64,000 bases of DNA from CAZIPN01 sp964541225 (GCA_964541225.1 CAZIPN010000006.1:1-64000), one strand, 5' to 3'; numbered from the stretch's first letter, positions 25,116-34,633 are shown. Made by a program: numbers and translations. The notes: generated by a model from the letters alone, not told the origin.

Positions 25116-26237
25116 CTACTCCGAGAGCCGCTTGCTGAAGCGCGTGACTGCGACGCCGAAGATAACGATAGCGAAGGCAACCATTGCCAGCAGTGGGGTC
25201 GAGAGATCAGCGATGCTGGCGCCTTTGAGGAACGCGCCTCGCATCACCACCAGCGCGTAGCTGAGCGGGATGAGATAGGTAAGCGGAACGACGGCTGGCG
25301 GCATCGACTCAATTGGGAAGATGAAGCCGGATAGCACCATGGTCGGCAAGATGATGAACATGATGGTCTGCTGCGCCTGTTGCTGCGTCTTGGACACGAG
25401 CGACACGAGGAGGCCGATGCCGATCGACGTGAGCATGAACAATCCCAGCCCGACCACGACGGTGATGACCGCGCCGTTGAACGGGACTCTGAACCAGTAG
25501 CGTCCCACGACCGCCACGAAGGCGGACTGCACGGTAGCTACCGCGACATAGGGAAGGACCTTGCCGACAAGATACTCGCCGCGAGTGATGGGGGTGACGA
25601 GCATCTGCTCCAGCGTGCCGCGTGCGCGTTCTCGCACGACCGCCTGGCTCATGATGGCGCCCATCGAGATCAGCAAAATGGCGCCGATGAGCCCCGGGAT
25701 CATCGCGTTGACCGCCTTGAGCGATGGATTGAACATCACTCGAACGCGGGAGTCGAGGGACGGCCCGCGCGCTTCTTTGGCCGCCAAGCCAAGTTGTCGA
25801 CGGTTGAACTCCGCGATGATCTGCGCGGCGTAGCTGCTCGCCACCGACGCGGTCTTGCTGTCGGCGCCATCAACGACGATCCCGATCGGAACGGTCTGGC
25901 CTTTGTCGATCGAGTCGCTCATGCCCGCCGGAATGACAATCCCTACTTGGGCCCGTCCGCCATCGATGAGCGGCGTGAGTTCGCTCTCACTCGAGGGGTG
26001 CTCGGCGAGCACGAAGTACCCACTCGCGGAGAACGAATTGGCAAGCTGCTGAGACAGCTCAGTGTGGTCGAGATCGACGATGGCTGTCGGCAAGTTTCGA
26101 ACATCACTGCCGACAACGTATCCGAAGAGCAGCAGCTGCAGGATCGGCATCACGAACGTCAGCCTCAGTAGCAGCGGATCGCGCCTCAGCTGCAGGATCT
26201 CCTTCCACATGATCAGTTTCGTCCGGCGCCACGTCAT
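25116..26237 (-). CDS. ABC-2 exporter permease (YbhR-like, extra pair, second)
   Basis: The ATG at 26237 (AGGAG five bases upstream) gives 373 aa and overlaps the upstream permease stop by four bases. The order is one N-terminal membrane helix (about 22-45), an extracytoplasmic domain (about 50-175), then five helices (about 180-370). VVRERARGTLEQMLVTPITR is the conserved cytoplasmic coupling helix of ABC-2 permeases. It resembles the permease at 29113-30231 throughout, pointing to duplication of a permease pair. No ATPase gene follows it, so it probably shares the operon ATPases. Last gene of the operon. Confidence 0.9.
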   Translation of the reverse strand: MTWRRTKLIMWKEILQLRRDPLLLRLTFVMPILQLLLFGYVVGSDVRNLPTAIVDLDHTELSQQLANSFSASGYFVLAEHPSSESELTPLIDGGRAQVGIVIPAGMSDSIDKGQTVPIGIVVDGADSKTASVASSYAAQIIAEFNRRQLGLAAKEARGPSLDSRVRVMFNPSLKAVNAMIPGLIGAILLISMGAIMSQAVVRERARGTLEQMLVTPITRGEYLVGKVLPYVAVATVQSAFVAVVGRYWFRVPFNGAVITVVVGLGLFMLTSIGIGLLVSLVSKTQQQAQQTIMFIILPTMVLSGFIFPIESMPPAVVPLTYLIPLSYALVVMRGAFLKGASIADLSTPLLAMVAFAIVIFGVAVTRFSKRLSE

Positions 26238-27379
26238 GCTTGCTCCTGCCTTCGGTTCAGGATCGCCGAAAGACCCAGTCCGACGGCCGCGTAGATGACT
26301 AGCCACACGACCTGGATCCCAAGTACGTTCCAGCTTGTGCCGCGCAAGAACACGCCCCGTGCGATCTCAACCATGAAGCGAGCGGGGAAGAGGCACGACA
26401 CGACCTGTAGCCAGACGGGGATCGATCCAAGGGGCCACGCGAGTCCCGACAGCATGAAGCCAGGCAGAAACGAGATGAGGAGGGCGATGAGGTTCGCCGA
26501 TTCGATCGAAGGTGCCATCGCCGAGATCACAAGCCCGATCGAGAGCGAGCACAGGATGAACAGGAACATGCCGACGGCAAGGACCGCGACGTCGCCTCTG
26601 AGAGGCACCTGGAACACCAGCAGCGAGACTGCGGTGATCCCCAGTGTGTCCACGAACCCGAGAAGCGCCCAAGGCAGCACCTTGCCGAGGATGAGTTCCG
26701 AGTGCCGAAGCGGGGACTCAAGCATCTGCTCTAAGGTGCCGAATTCGCGTTCCCGCACGAGGGTCACGGCGGTCTGCTGAACCGTGACGATCATGATGAT
26801 GACGACCATCAGACCCGGGATCAGGAATTCGGCGCTCCGTCTGTCTGGGTTGTACCAGTCGCGTACGCGCGGTTCGAGCTGGCCGACGCCAGAGAAAGAC
26901 GTCCCCCGCGCCTCGGCCCAGCTCACCAGGATCTGGCGGGACCACACGTTGTTGAGGGCGACGGCGTAGGCCTGACCGAGCTGTGCCGAGTTTGGCTCGC
27001 TGCCATCAACAAGGACTGCGGCCCGACCCTTCCCGCCAGAGGCAATGGCATCCTCATAGCCCGGAGCGATCACCACGGCGACGCGGGCCACGCTGCGGTT
27101 GAAGGCGCGATCGACGCCGGACAGATCGGGGACCGCGCCAACGATCCGAAAGAAGCCCGAGCGCCCCATGGCTTGGACGTATCCGCGACTGGCAACAGTG
27201 TTGTCCTGATCGAGAACAACCGCAGGCACATTGCGCACGTCGAAGCTGATCGCGTAGGCGAAGAGCAGAAGCTGGAAGAGCGGCATGACCAGAACGGTGA
27301 CGATCATTCGCCAGTCGCGAACGATATGCAGGAACTCCTTGCGCGCAATTGCCACGATGCGTCTGATCGAGGCTGGCAC
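26234..27379 (-). CDS. ABC-2 exporter permease (YbhS-like, extra pair, first)
   Basis: The 381-aa product has the same plan as the YbhS-like permease at 30238-31365: ARKEFLHIVRDW start, first helix, large extracytoplasmic domain, and five C-terminal helices. The coupling helix is VREREFGTLEQMLESPLRHS. It lies 18 bases after the TetR gene and overlaps the next permease by four bases (ATGA). It should form a heterodimer with that partner. This pair has no dedicated ATPase in the operon. Confidence 0.9.
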   Translation of the reverse strand: MPASIRRIVAIARKEFLHIVRDWRMIVTVLVMPLFQLLLFAYAISFDVRNVPAVVLDQDNTVASRGYVQAMGRSGFFRIVGAVPDLSGVDRAFNRSVARVAVVIAPGYEDAIASGGKGRAAVLVDGSEPNSAQLGQAYAVALNNVWSRQILVSWAEARGTSFSGVGQLEPRVRDWYNPDRRSAEFLIPGLMVVIIMIVTVQQTAVTLVREREFGTLEQMLESPLRHSELILGKVLPWALLGFVDTLGITAVSLLVFQVPLRGDVAVLAVGMFLFILCSLSIGLVISAMAPSIESANLIALLISFLPGFMLSGLAWPLGSIPVWLQVVSCLFPARFMVEIARGVFLRGTSWNVLGIQVVWLVIYAAVGLGLSAILNRRQEQA

Positions 27380-27397
27380 AGCATCTCCCGTCAGGCT

Positions 27398-28108
27398 CTA
27401 GGCGTTCTTCCTCGTAGGTTCCCAGCCCATAATCGCGAGGACTGCATGTACCAACGCATCATCTCGCGCGGGTTGTCCGAAGATTGCCGATGTGGTCGTG
27501 TACCCAATGAGCAAGCTCACGAAGACGCGCACCAAGTCATCGATCGTCTCGGCGGAACGGTTGATACCAAGATCGGCGTCGATACGCGGTACCAGCTCAC
27601 GCAACGCCGCCATCATCGGATCAGTGAGATGCTGGCGCAACGATGAGATGAAGGTCTCATTGTGCGGGGCCGCATGAAAGAGCGCGTGCATGACTTCGCC
27701 AGGATATGGCTCCGCGAGCGGAGTCTCCTGATTCTTCGCAGCCGCCTCCTTGGCGGCCTTCTTTCTGGCGGCGACCTCTCGTCTGAACTCCACGAGCGCC
27801 TGCAGCGAGGCCACGAGGTTGTCGCCGTTGACCGTGCTCAGGGCTGTGCGCAACTGCCCAACGATATGATCGCCAGCTGTTGCTACGATATCGGTGAGCA
27901 AGGCCTCCTTGCTCTCGTAGTGCCGGTAGATCGCTGGTTCGCTGACGCCAACGCGCGTGGCGATCTCGCGCATAGTACCGGCCTCGTAGCCCTTCTCGCC
28001 GAAGACCGCGAGTGCGGCGTCCATGATGTCACCGCGCCGACCTTCTTCGACGAACTTCGTGAAGTAGGGCGCGACAGGCACATGCTGTGATCTGCGAGGA
28101 CACACCAT
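27398..28108 (-). CDS. TetR-family regulator embedded in the exporter operon (CecR-like)
   Basis: The ATG at 28108 overlaps the stop of the upstream ATPase by one base (TGATG), with AAGGAGG nine bases before it, giving 236 aa. The helix-turn-helix is TMREIATRVGVSEPAIYRHY (about 45-65), and a long ligand-binding domain follows. In E. coli the TetR protein CecR controls ybhGFSR, the closest known operon layout. Its position inside the operon, between the ATPase and the second permease pair, suggests autoregulation. The ligand is unknown. Confidence 0.9.
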   Translation of the reverse strand: MVCPRRSQHVPVAPYFTKFVEEGRRGDIMDAALAVFGEKGYEAGTMREIATRVGVSEPAIYRHYESKEALLTDIVATAGDHIVGQLRTALSTVNGDNLVASLQALVEFRREVAARKKAAKEAAAKNQETPLAEPYPGEVMHALFHAAPHNETFISSLRQHLTDPMMAALRELVPRIDADLGINRSAETIDDLVRVFVSLLIGYTTTSAIFGQPARDDALVHAVLAIMGWEPTRKNA

Positions 28109-29094
28109 CAGGCGCGCCCTCCTTGCAGCCCAACCAAGTGCACAAATGCATCCTCAAGCGTTGGTTCGACGATCTCGGCGTGCGTGACGTCGAAGCCTCG
28201 TTCCGCGAGAAACGCGGGCAGAGCCGCCTCATCGGCAGAGTGCTCGCCGACATTCGCATTCACGAGCGCGCCTTGCATGTACGCTTCGGTGACGAGCGGG
28301 TGCTCGCCGAGGGCCGCAAGCGCGCTTTCGCCGTCGGCCACTTCGAGCTGCACGATTGTGTCTGCGGCAAGCTCGGACTTGATCTCTTGTGGCGTTCCCT
28401 GGGCGATGATCGTGCCGCGGTAGATGAACGCCAGCCGGTTGCAGTGGGTTGCTTCGTCCATGTAGTGCGTCGTGACGAACAGCGTGACGCCCTGGCTTGC
28501 GAGGTCGTAGAGAAGCTCCCAGAACTGGCGGCGGGCGTTGGGGTCGACGCCAGAGGTTGGCTCGTCGAGGAAGATGAGCTTGGGCTCGTGGATCGTGGCG
28601 CAGCCGAGTGCGAGTCGCTGTTTCCAGCCAACCGACAAGTTCTTGGTCAGTTCGCCCTCGCGGCCTTCGAGGTCCGCCATTCTCAGTATGTAGGTGCGTC
28701 GCTCGCGGAACTTCTCATCGGTGAGGCCGTAGACCCCCGCGTAGAAGCGCAGGTTCTCATCAACCGTCAAGTCCTCGAACAGCGAGAACTTCTGCGACAT
28801 GTAGCCGATGTTCAGGCGCACCTGCTCGGCTTGGGCATCGATGTCGTAGCCCATGACGCTCGCGCCGCCGGAGGTAGGCGCGATCGTCCCGCAGAGCATG
28901 CGGATGGTCGTCGACTTGCCAGAGCCGTTCGGACCAAGGAAGCCGAAGATCTCGCCGCGCTTGACGGTGAAGCTGATTGAGTCGACAGCCGCGAAGTCGC
29001 CGAAGGTCTTGCGCAGCCCGCGCACGTCAATAGCGAGGCTGTCGTCCGTGGGTTGCTCGGCAACTTGTGTGCTCTTTGACCAGGGGAAACGCAT
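28108..29094 (-). CDS. ABC exporter ATPase B, equivalent to the C-terminal half of YbhF
   Basis: This 328-aa protein has Walker A GPNGSGKST (54-62), Q-loop near 101, Walker B LIFLDEPT (173-180) and an intact switch His210 in TTHYMDEA. Its signature is degenerate: LSVGWKQ (153-159) instead of LSGGQ. The KQRLALGCA segment resembles the second ABC domain of YbhF. ATPase A in the same operon has the opposite defect, so the two should form a heterodimer with one canonical and one degenerate site. It powers efflux through the ABC-2 permeases. Confidence 0.92.
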   Translation of the reverse strand: MRFPWSKSTQVAEQPTDDSLAIDVRGLRKTFGDFAAVDSISFTVKRGEIFGFLGPNGSGKSTTIRMLCGTIAPTSGGASVMGYDIDAQAEQVRLNIGYMSQKFSLFEDLTVDENLRFYAGVYGLTDEKFRERRTYILRMADLEGREGELTKNLSVGWKQRLALGCATIHEPKLIFLDEPTSGVDPNARRQFWELLYDLASQGVTLFVTTHYMDEATHCNRLAFIYRGTIIAQGTPQEIKSELAADTIVQLEVADGESALAALGEHPLVTEAYMQGALVNANVGEHSADEAALPAFLAERGFDVTHAEIVEPTLEDAFVHLVGLQGGRA

Positions 29095-29112
29095 GATACC
29101 TCGTGCTTTCTG

Positions 29113-30231
29113 CTAGTCGGCGAGGCGCTTGTGGAAACGCGACAAGCCGAGGAAGAAGATGCCGACGGAAAACGCGCCCATCGCCACGAACTGGAACCAC
29201 AGTTCGGAGAAGGACGAGCCCTTCATGAAGTTCGAACGGACGATAACTAGGATGTAGCGAAGCGGGATCAGGTAGGTCAGGTAGTAGAGCCACGTCGGGA
29301 ATGCCTCAACCGGAAACATGAAGCCAGACAGCATCATCTGCGGCATCTGCATCAGCTGCGATGTCTGCTGGGCCTGCTGACGGTTGGTTGAGATGAGCGA
29401 GACGAGCATGCCGATGCCCAGAGCCGAGAGCATGAACAGCATCAGGCCGCTGGCGATAACGATCAGCGAGCCGTGGAACGGAACCTGGAACCACAAGATG
29501 CCGATCACGAACACGATGACGACCTGAATGGCCGCGATACCCACGTAGGGCAGCAGCTTGCCGAGAAGGTAGTCGGTTCGGCCGATCGGGGTCACGAACA
29601 GCTGCTCGAGTGTTCCTCGCTCGCGTTCTCTCACGATCGCTTGCGACATGACGTTTGAGGTCGACATCAGCAGGATGAATGCGAGTAGTGCGGGGACCAT
29701 CGTGTTGATGTTGCGCATCGTGGGGTTGTAAAGAACTCGCACCTGCGCGTTGACGCCGCCGGCCTGCGTGGCACTCGGCCTGGGATAGAACTCGCTGTTG
29801 AGGTCGTTGATGATGCCGCCAGCGTAGCCGTTGGCTTGTCCGCTCGATCGGCTGTCAGAACCGTCGATGACGATGCCGATCTGCGTCGGCCTCTTCTCGC
29901 GAATCGCGTCGGAGAACCCCTTGGGGATTTCCAGCGCGATCACCGCTTTGCCGCCGTCCATCATCTTCTTGAGGGCGGTCTCGCTATCCGGCTCGCCTGC
30001 GAGCACGAAGTAGCCGGAATGCACGAACGCATCGACCACCCGCTGGGATTGAGGTGAGTGGTCCGAGTCAAGGACGGCAAGCTTCAAGTTGCGGATGTCG
30101 CTTCCCACTACGTAGCCAAAGACGATAAGCATCATGACCGGCATGATCAGCATGATGCGGATCATGGATCGATTGCGAAGGAGTTCCGTGTATTCCTTCC
30201 AGACAAGAAGACGGATTCTGCGCCAAGACAT
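29113..30231 (-). CDS. ABC-2 exporter permease (YbhR-like)
   Basis: The 372-aa product has an N-terminal helix (about 20-42), an extracytoplasmic domain, and five C-terminal helices. IVRERERGTLEQLFVTPIGR is the coupling helix. MLSGFMFPVEAFPTWLYYLT is the conserved loop of YbhR-type permeases. It starts 6 bases after the stop of the YbhS-like permease and precedes ATPase B by 18 bases. It should form the main transmembrane heterodimer with its upstream neighbour. Confidence 0.92.
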   Translation of the reverse strand: MSWRRIRLLVWKEYTELLRNRSMIRIMLIMPVMMLIVFGYVVGSDIRNLKLAVLDSDHSPQSQRVVDAFVHSGYFVLAGEPDSETALKKMMDGGKAVIALEIPKGFSDAIREKRPTQIGIVIDGSDSRSSGQANGYAGGIINDLNSEFYPRPSATQAGGVNAQVRVLYNPTMRNINTMVPALLAFILLMSTSNVMSQAIVRERERGTLEQLFVTPIGRTDYLLGKLLPYVGIAAIQVVIVFVIGILWFQVPFHGSLIVIASGLMLFMLSALGIGMLVSLISTNRQQAQQTSQLMQMPQMMLSGFMFPVEAFPTWLYYLTYLIPLRYILVIVRSNFMKGSSFSELWFQFVAMGAFSVGIFFLGLSRFHKRLAD

Positions 30232-30237
30232 GCGCGA

Positions 30238-31365
30238 TCACGCCCTCTCCCGGTAGAGGCTGGCTGCAAGCGAGACAATGATGACCGCGAACGCTCCCAA
30301 AGCCACCATGTCCGGCCACATCACGTCGAACCCGCTACCTTTGAGGAAGATCATCCGGGTGATATCGATGAAGTACCGAGCGGGATAGAGATAGGAAATC
30401 GCCTGCAGCAGCCACGGCATACTACTGATCGGGAAGATGTAGCCGGACAGCATGAATGTCGGCAGAAAGCTGATCAGAGCCGCAAACTGAGTCGCGGTAT
30501 CGATCGTCTCAGAAACTGCCGAGACGATGAGCCCAAGTCCCAGCGTGCAGATCACGTAGAGAAGGCTGGCGAGCGCAAGCAGCATCGGCGAGCCACGGAA
30601 CGGAATGCCGAAAGCCACGATGCCGATCACCGAGATCAGGACGATCTGAGCGGCACCGATCAGGGACCACGGGGCGATCTTGCCAACCATCAGCTCGATG
30701 CGCCTCATTGGCGAGACGACCAGCTGTTCGTAGGTGCCGGTCTCTTTCTCGCGGACCAGGGTGATGGAGGTCTGCATCACGGTGACCATCGTGACCAGCA
30801 CCACAATCAGCCCCGGGACGAAATAGGACGCCGAGCGACCCTCCGGGTTGTACCAGGTTCGCGTGTTGGAGGAGAGACCCGCAGCGCCCGAGGTGTTGAA
30901 GCCTTTGGCTTGCAGCTGTGCGATCGCGACCTTCGAGCCGAAGATTCGCGAGAGTGCACCCGCATACGCCTGTCCCAACGCCGCCGAGTTCGCGTCCGAG
31001 CCGTCGACCAGCACCTGCACGTTTCCTTGACGTCCCGCGCTCAGTTCATCGCCAAATCCGGCGGCGATCACGACGACTACTCGATCCGAGTTGGACTCGA
31101 AGGTCTTGTCCACCTCGGAGTAGGTCGTGAGCGACTTGTTGACGGTGAAGTAGTTCGACTGCTCCAGCGCGTTGACGTACTGGCGCGACATCGTCGTGTG
31201 ATCGAAGTCCATCACGGCGGTGGGGAGGTGCTTGATGTCGAACGACAGCGCGTAGGAGTAGAGGAATAGCTGGAAGATCGGCATCAGCAAGATCATGCCG
31301 AGAAGGCGAGGATCTCTCCGGATGTGAATGAACTCCTTGCGAGCGATGGCGAGAATGCGGTTCAT
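30238..31365 (-). CDS. ABC-2 exporter permease (YbhS-like)
   Basis: The ATG at 31365 overlaps the ATPase A stop as ATGA, so translation is coupled; the product is 375 aa. It has ARKEFIHIRRDPRLL, a first helix, an extracytoplasmic domain (about 45-175), and five helices. VREKETGTYEQLVVSPMRRI is the coupling helix. It matches the YbhS half of YbhSR-type exporters and directly precedes the YbhR-like gene. The transported compound cannot be read from the sequence; efflux of drugs or cations has been reported for relatives. Confidence 0.92.
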   Translation of the reverse strand: MNRILAIARKEFIHIRRDPRLLGMILLMPIFQLFLYSYALSFDIKHLPTAVMDFDHTTMSRQYVNALEQSNYFTVNKSLTTYSEVDKTFESNSDRVVVVIAAGFGDELSAGRQGNVQVLVDGSDANSAALGQAYAGALSRIFGSKVAIAQLQAKGFNTSGAAGLSSNTRTWYNPEGRSASYFVPGLIVVLVTMVTVMQTSITLVREKETGTYEQLVVSPMRRIELMVGKIAPWSLIGAAQIVLISVIGIVAFGIPFRGSPMLLALASLLYVICTLGLGLIVSAVSETIDTATQFAALISFLPTFMLSGYIFPISSMPWLLQAISYLYPARYFIDITRMIFLKGSGFDVMWPDMVALGAFAVIIVSLAASLYRERA

Positions 31366-32357
31366 TCGGCCACCGCCACCGCGTCCTCGTCGCGCTTCAG
31401 GAGTTCGTCGGCGTCAGGAATGAGGGTGGCGAACGCCATCTCAAGATCGGTTGGCGCGAGCCTCATGTGGTCGACGGTGAAGCCTGCCTTGACCAATTCG
31501 TCGGCCAGGCACTTCTCGGCGTCCTCGCACTCTGTGTCGGAGGTTACGAGGACGCGGAGCATCTCGCCCGAAACCTCCACGCTCTTGACGAACGGCAGTG
31601 AGCGAACGACCGGCATCGCGGCGCGATAGTCGGGGATCGCTATCTCGATGATTCGGCCGGGAACGCGGCGCTTCATGCCCGTAGGCGTGTCACGTAGAAT
31701 GATCTGTCCCTGCGTCATGAAGGCGATCTCGTTGCAGCGGTCCGCTTCGTCCATGTATGGCGTGGCCACGAAGACAGTGATGCCCTGGCGATGCAGGTCG
31801 CTGATGATGCGCCAGAACTCTCTGCGGGAAACGGGGTCGACTCCGGTCGTCGGCTCGTCGAGGAAGAGCAGATCCGGCTCGGAAATCAACGTCGCCGCAA
31901 GGGCGAGCTTCTGCTTCATGCCGCCCGAGAGATACTGGGCCTGCCGCTTCGAGAACTCGGTGAGTCCAGCGAACTCCAGTAGCCGAGCCGATCGCTGCGC
32001 CATCTCGGCACGCGGCACGCCCCTGAGCTCGGCGAAGAAGCGCAGGTTCTCGGCGACGGTGAGGTCTCCGTACAGGGAGAACTGCTGTGACATGTAGCCG
32101 ATGCGCGGCTTGACGTCGTGCGGGTCGCTGATGACCGACTTGCCGAAGACGTACGCGTCGCCGGACGTGGGAGCGAGCGTGGTCGCAAGCATGCGGATAA
32201 GCGTTGACTTCCCCGCGCCGTCAGGCCCGACAAGCCCAAAGACTTCGCCCTTGGCGATTTGCAGCGAGACGTCGTTGACCGCTACGACCGAGCGAAACTC
32301 CTTGCGAAGCTCACGAGCATCGATTGCGAGTTCGGCGTTGGAGGATGTGTCGGTCAC
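31362..32357 (-). CDS. ABC exporter ATPase A, equivalent to the N-terminal half of YbhF
   Basis: This 331-aa protein has Walker A GPDGAGKST (44-52), Q-loop near 91, a canonical signature LSGGMKQ (143-149) and Walker B LLFLDEPT (163-170). The switch His is replaced by Pro200 in VATPYMDEA, as in the first ABC domain of YbhF. Paired with ATPase B it would give one site with His210 of B plus the LSGGM signature of A (canonical), and one site lacking both. Four-base overlaps link it to the adaptor upstream and the permease downstream. Confidence 0.93.
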   Translation of the reverse strand: MTDTSSNAELAIDARELRKEFRSVVAVNDVSLQIAKGEVFGLVGPDGAGKSTLIRMLATTLAPTSGDAYVFGKSVISDPHDVKPRIGYMSQQFSLYGDLTVAENLRFFAELRGVPRAEMAQRSARLLEFAGLTEFSKRQAQYLSGGMKQKLALAATLISEPDLLFLDEPTTGVDPVSRREFWRIISDLHRQGITVFVATPYMDEADRCNEIAFMTQGQIILRDTPTGMKRRVPGRIIEIAIPDYRAAMPVVRSLPFVKSVEVSGEMLRVLVTSDTECEDAEKCLADELVKAGFTVDHMRLAPTDLEMAFATLIPDADELLKRDEDAVAVAE

Positions 32358-33130
32358 TTGAGCACCACATCGGCGGGCATGCCCGGCTTGAGATCACTGT
32401 CTGCATCGGTGATGTCGAGTTTGACCTGGTAGACAAGCTTGACGCGCTGGTCCTTGGTTTCGATCGAGGCGGGCGTGAACTCGGCCTGCGAGGAGATGTA
32501 GGTCACCTTGGTGTTGTATGTCTTTGTGGTCGAGTCGGTGGTCAACGTTCCCAACTGACCCATCTTGACCTCGCCGATTCGGTTCTCAGGCACGTAGATG
32601 GTGACGGTGAGGCTCTGCACCTGGCTGATCATCGCAAGCGTCGTGCCCGGCACGGCGTTCTCACCGACTCTCTGCGCGATGCTGCTGAGGATGCCGGTCA
32701 CGGGCGCCGTGATATTGGCGTAGCCAAGCTGAACCCGGTTCATGTCGACCGCGATTTGTGCCTGCTGGTACTGCGCTTTGGCCGCGTCCTTGTCGGCACG
32801 TGTAGAGTCACTGTCTTTGCGCACGTGATCGTAGTTGGACTTGGCTGCGGAAACCGCGGCTTTCGCGTTGTCGATCTGCAGCTTGATCAACGTCGGGTCA
32901 AGCGTGTAGAGCACGTCGCCCGCTTTGACCGCGACGCCCTCCTCCGCTGGTGCCGACGTGATGCGACCAGCCATCTGAGGTGTGATGGCGATCTGTTCGG
33001 CTTCGATGGTTCCGCTGCCGCCAAGCGCGGCGTTGGCGGCGGACGCACTGCCGTAGTGCAACCACCAGTAGTAGCCCGCGCCAGCGGCAATCGCGATCAC
33101 GATGACGATCGGGATGATGCGCTTCCTCAT
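32354..33130 (-). CDS. HlyD-family adaptor, YbhG-like
   Basis: The 258-aa product begins with an N-terminal membrane anchor (4-24). A lipoyl half-motif (about 38-75), a short coiled-coil hairpin (about 80-135), the second lipoyl half (about 136-165) and a beta-barrel domain follow. GTIEAEQIAITPQMAGRI and YANITAPVTGILSSIAQRVG are the paired lipoyl segments. Length and layout fit YbhG. Its stop overlaps the ATPase A start by four bases. Adaptors of this type bridge an ABC exporter to the outer layers of the envelope. Confidence 0.92.
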   Translation of the reverse strand: MRKRIIPIVIVIAIAAGAGYYWWLHYGSASAANAALGGSGTIEAEQIAITPQMAGRITSAPAEEGVAVKAGDVLYTLDPTLIKLQIDNAKAAVSAAKSNYDHVRKDSDSTRADKDAAKAQYQQAQIAVDMNRVQLGYANITAPVTGILSSIAQRVGENAVPGTTLAMISQVQSLTVTIYVPENRIGEVKMGQLGTLTTDSTTKTYNTKVTYISSQAEFTPASIETKDQRVKLVYQVKLDITDADSDLKPGMPADVVLK

Positions 33131-33182
33131 GTCCTCAACGCTCCTGTTCTACGTGCATTCCTCGGCGCACTATCGTGTGTCC

Positions 33183-34547
33183 TCAGTCCGTGTGGATTGC
33201 TATGTCGACCGGCGTGCCAGGAGGAGGCGATTCGCCGGAGTCGAGCCGGAACGTGACCTTGACCGTGCGCGTCATGTGCACCAGGTCGGTCGGGAAACTC
33301 GTCGGTGGGAACTGCGCTTGATCGTCGACCAGGCTCAGGGTGCCTCGGAAGCTCTTGCCACCAGAGGAGTCATACGTGATGTCGGCGACAGTACCAAGAT
33401 GCAAGATGGCGAGCTGCGCGCCCGTGAGATACGTGTCAACAAGTGCGGCTTCGTCGGGGATGATGCGCACAATCGGGGTACCCACCATCGCCACCGTTCC
33501 CTGGGAAGCGGCCTGGGTCACGATTCCGCTCACCGGAGCGGTGAGTGTCGCTTGATCGCGCTTGGCTCGGGCGAGCGAGATGAGAATAGGCTGCGCGTCG
33601 GCAATGATCGACAGGCTGTCGCGCGCTCGTACGAGCTGTTTCTTTGCGGTTCGGAGTGCATCACCTGCCGAGATGAGCTGGCTTCGCGCCGAAGCGAGCT
33701 TGCCCTCGGCGGTCACGAGAGCCGAAGATGCGGTGCTCAGCTGGGCGAGTCCGGAGTTCACCTGCTTCAATCCGGCAGACACCTTGGCCAAACCCGGATT
33801 GATACTGGCGAGCGTCTGCTCCAAGGTCGCGATCTGCTTCTGCAGCGACGCCGGAACGTGGCCTGGGGGGTAGGTCGCTGCTTGCTGCTTGAGAGCAGCC
33901 AGTTGCGCTTCCAACTGCGGCTTGTTGTGCTTCGCTTCCTCAAGCTGCTTCTGTGTTGATTTCAGTTGAGACTTTGCCGCTGAGAGCTGCGACTTGCCCG
34001 ACGCAATCTGCGCTCTGCCCGCCGCAATCTGCGCCCTGCCACTTGCGAGCTGATCCCACCCCTGGTCGAGTTTCTCTTGGTTGTCGATGACTGTGTCGAG
34101 ATTGTTCTTCACCACACGCACCGCGATACGCGCACGGTCGGCGTTGGTCTTTGCCTGCTGCACGCCGAGGTCGAGCAATGTCGCGTCGAGGCGGGCGACG
34201 ACTTGGCCGGCTTGAACATGATCGCCCACGCCCACATACACGTTGGTGAGCTTGCCCGAGACCGCCGGTTGGCCGAACGAGGCCGATGCGCCTGTTGCGC
34301 GGGGAGTCTGACGTTGAATGGTCGCAACATGCTGGCCCGCAGTCGCATTGCTTGGCACTGAGACGCTGTAGTCGGCGTTGGGGTACGAAATCGCGGGCGC
34401 CGAGAGCGTTCGAACTGTCGCGCGCACGTCACCAGCGACAAACAGGCGATGCGCGGGGGGCGCGGCCAGCGACATGGACACGATCGAGACCACGAGGGCC
34501 ACCAGTAGCACCAGAACGCCCAGCAGCATGAGGACGCGGCGATTCAC
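33183..34547 (-). CDS. HlyD-family adaptor with a long coiled coil (first gene of the exporter operon)
   Basis: A GTG at 34547, with AAGGAG seven bases upstream, gives 454 aa. A membrane anchor (about 6-28) precedes lipoyl halves near 85-125 and 325-350. The coiled-coil hairpin between them (about 130-320) is unusually long and carries seven-residue repeats such as GRAQIAAGRAQIASGKSQL. A beta-barrel domain ends the protein. The hairpin is far longer than in the YbhG-like adaptor next to it, so it could span a thick cell wall. The operon promoter lies about 90-115 bases upstream. Confidence 0.9.
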   Translation of the reverse strand: MNRRVLMLLGVLVLLVALVVSIVSMSLAAPPAHRLFVAGDVRATVRTLSAPAISYPNADYSVSVPSNATAGQHVATIQRQTPRATGASASFGQPAVSGKLTNVYVGVGDHVQAGQVVARLDATLLDLGVQQAKTNADRARIAVRVVKNNLDTVIDNQEKLDQGWDQLASGRAQIAAGRAQIASGKSQLSAAKSQLKSTQKQLEEAKHNKPQLEAQLAALKQQAATYPPGHVPASLQKQIATLEQTLASINPGLAKVSAGLKQVNSGLAQLSTASSALVTAEGKLASARSQLISAGDALRTAKKQLVRARDSLSIIADAQPILISLARAKRDQATLTAPVSGIVTQAASQGTVAMVGTPIVRIIPDEAALVDTYLTGAQLAILHLGTVADITYDSSGGKSFRGTLSLVDDQAQFPPTSFPTDLVHMTRTVKVTFRLDSGESPPPGTPVDIAIHTD

Positions 34548-34565
34548 CGAATAGCTCCTTGTCCT

Positions 34566-34573
34566 ACGTACGT
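34566..34573. promoter_or_regulatory. Palindrome ACGTACGT in the exporter operon leader
   Basis: ACGTACGT lies between the operon promoter (34634-34662) and the GTG at 34547. It is a candidate TetR-type half-site cluster, but 8 bases alone is weak evidence. Confidence 0.25.
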
Positions 34574-34633
34574 GTGCGTCGTGAGAACTTCCACGCCACG
34601 GCTCCTACCCAACTTCCGTAGTTATCAATCACT

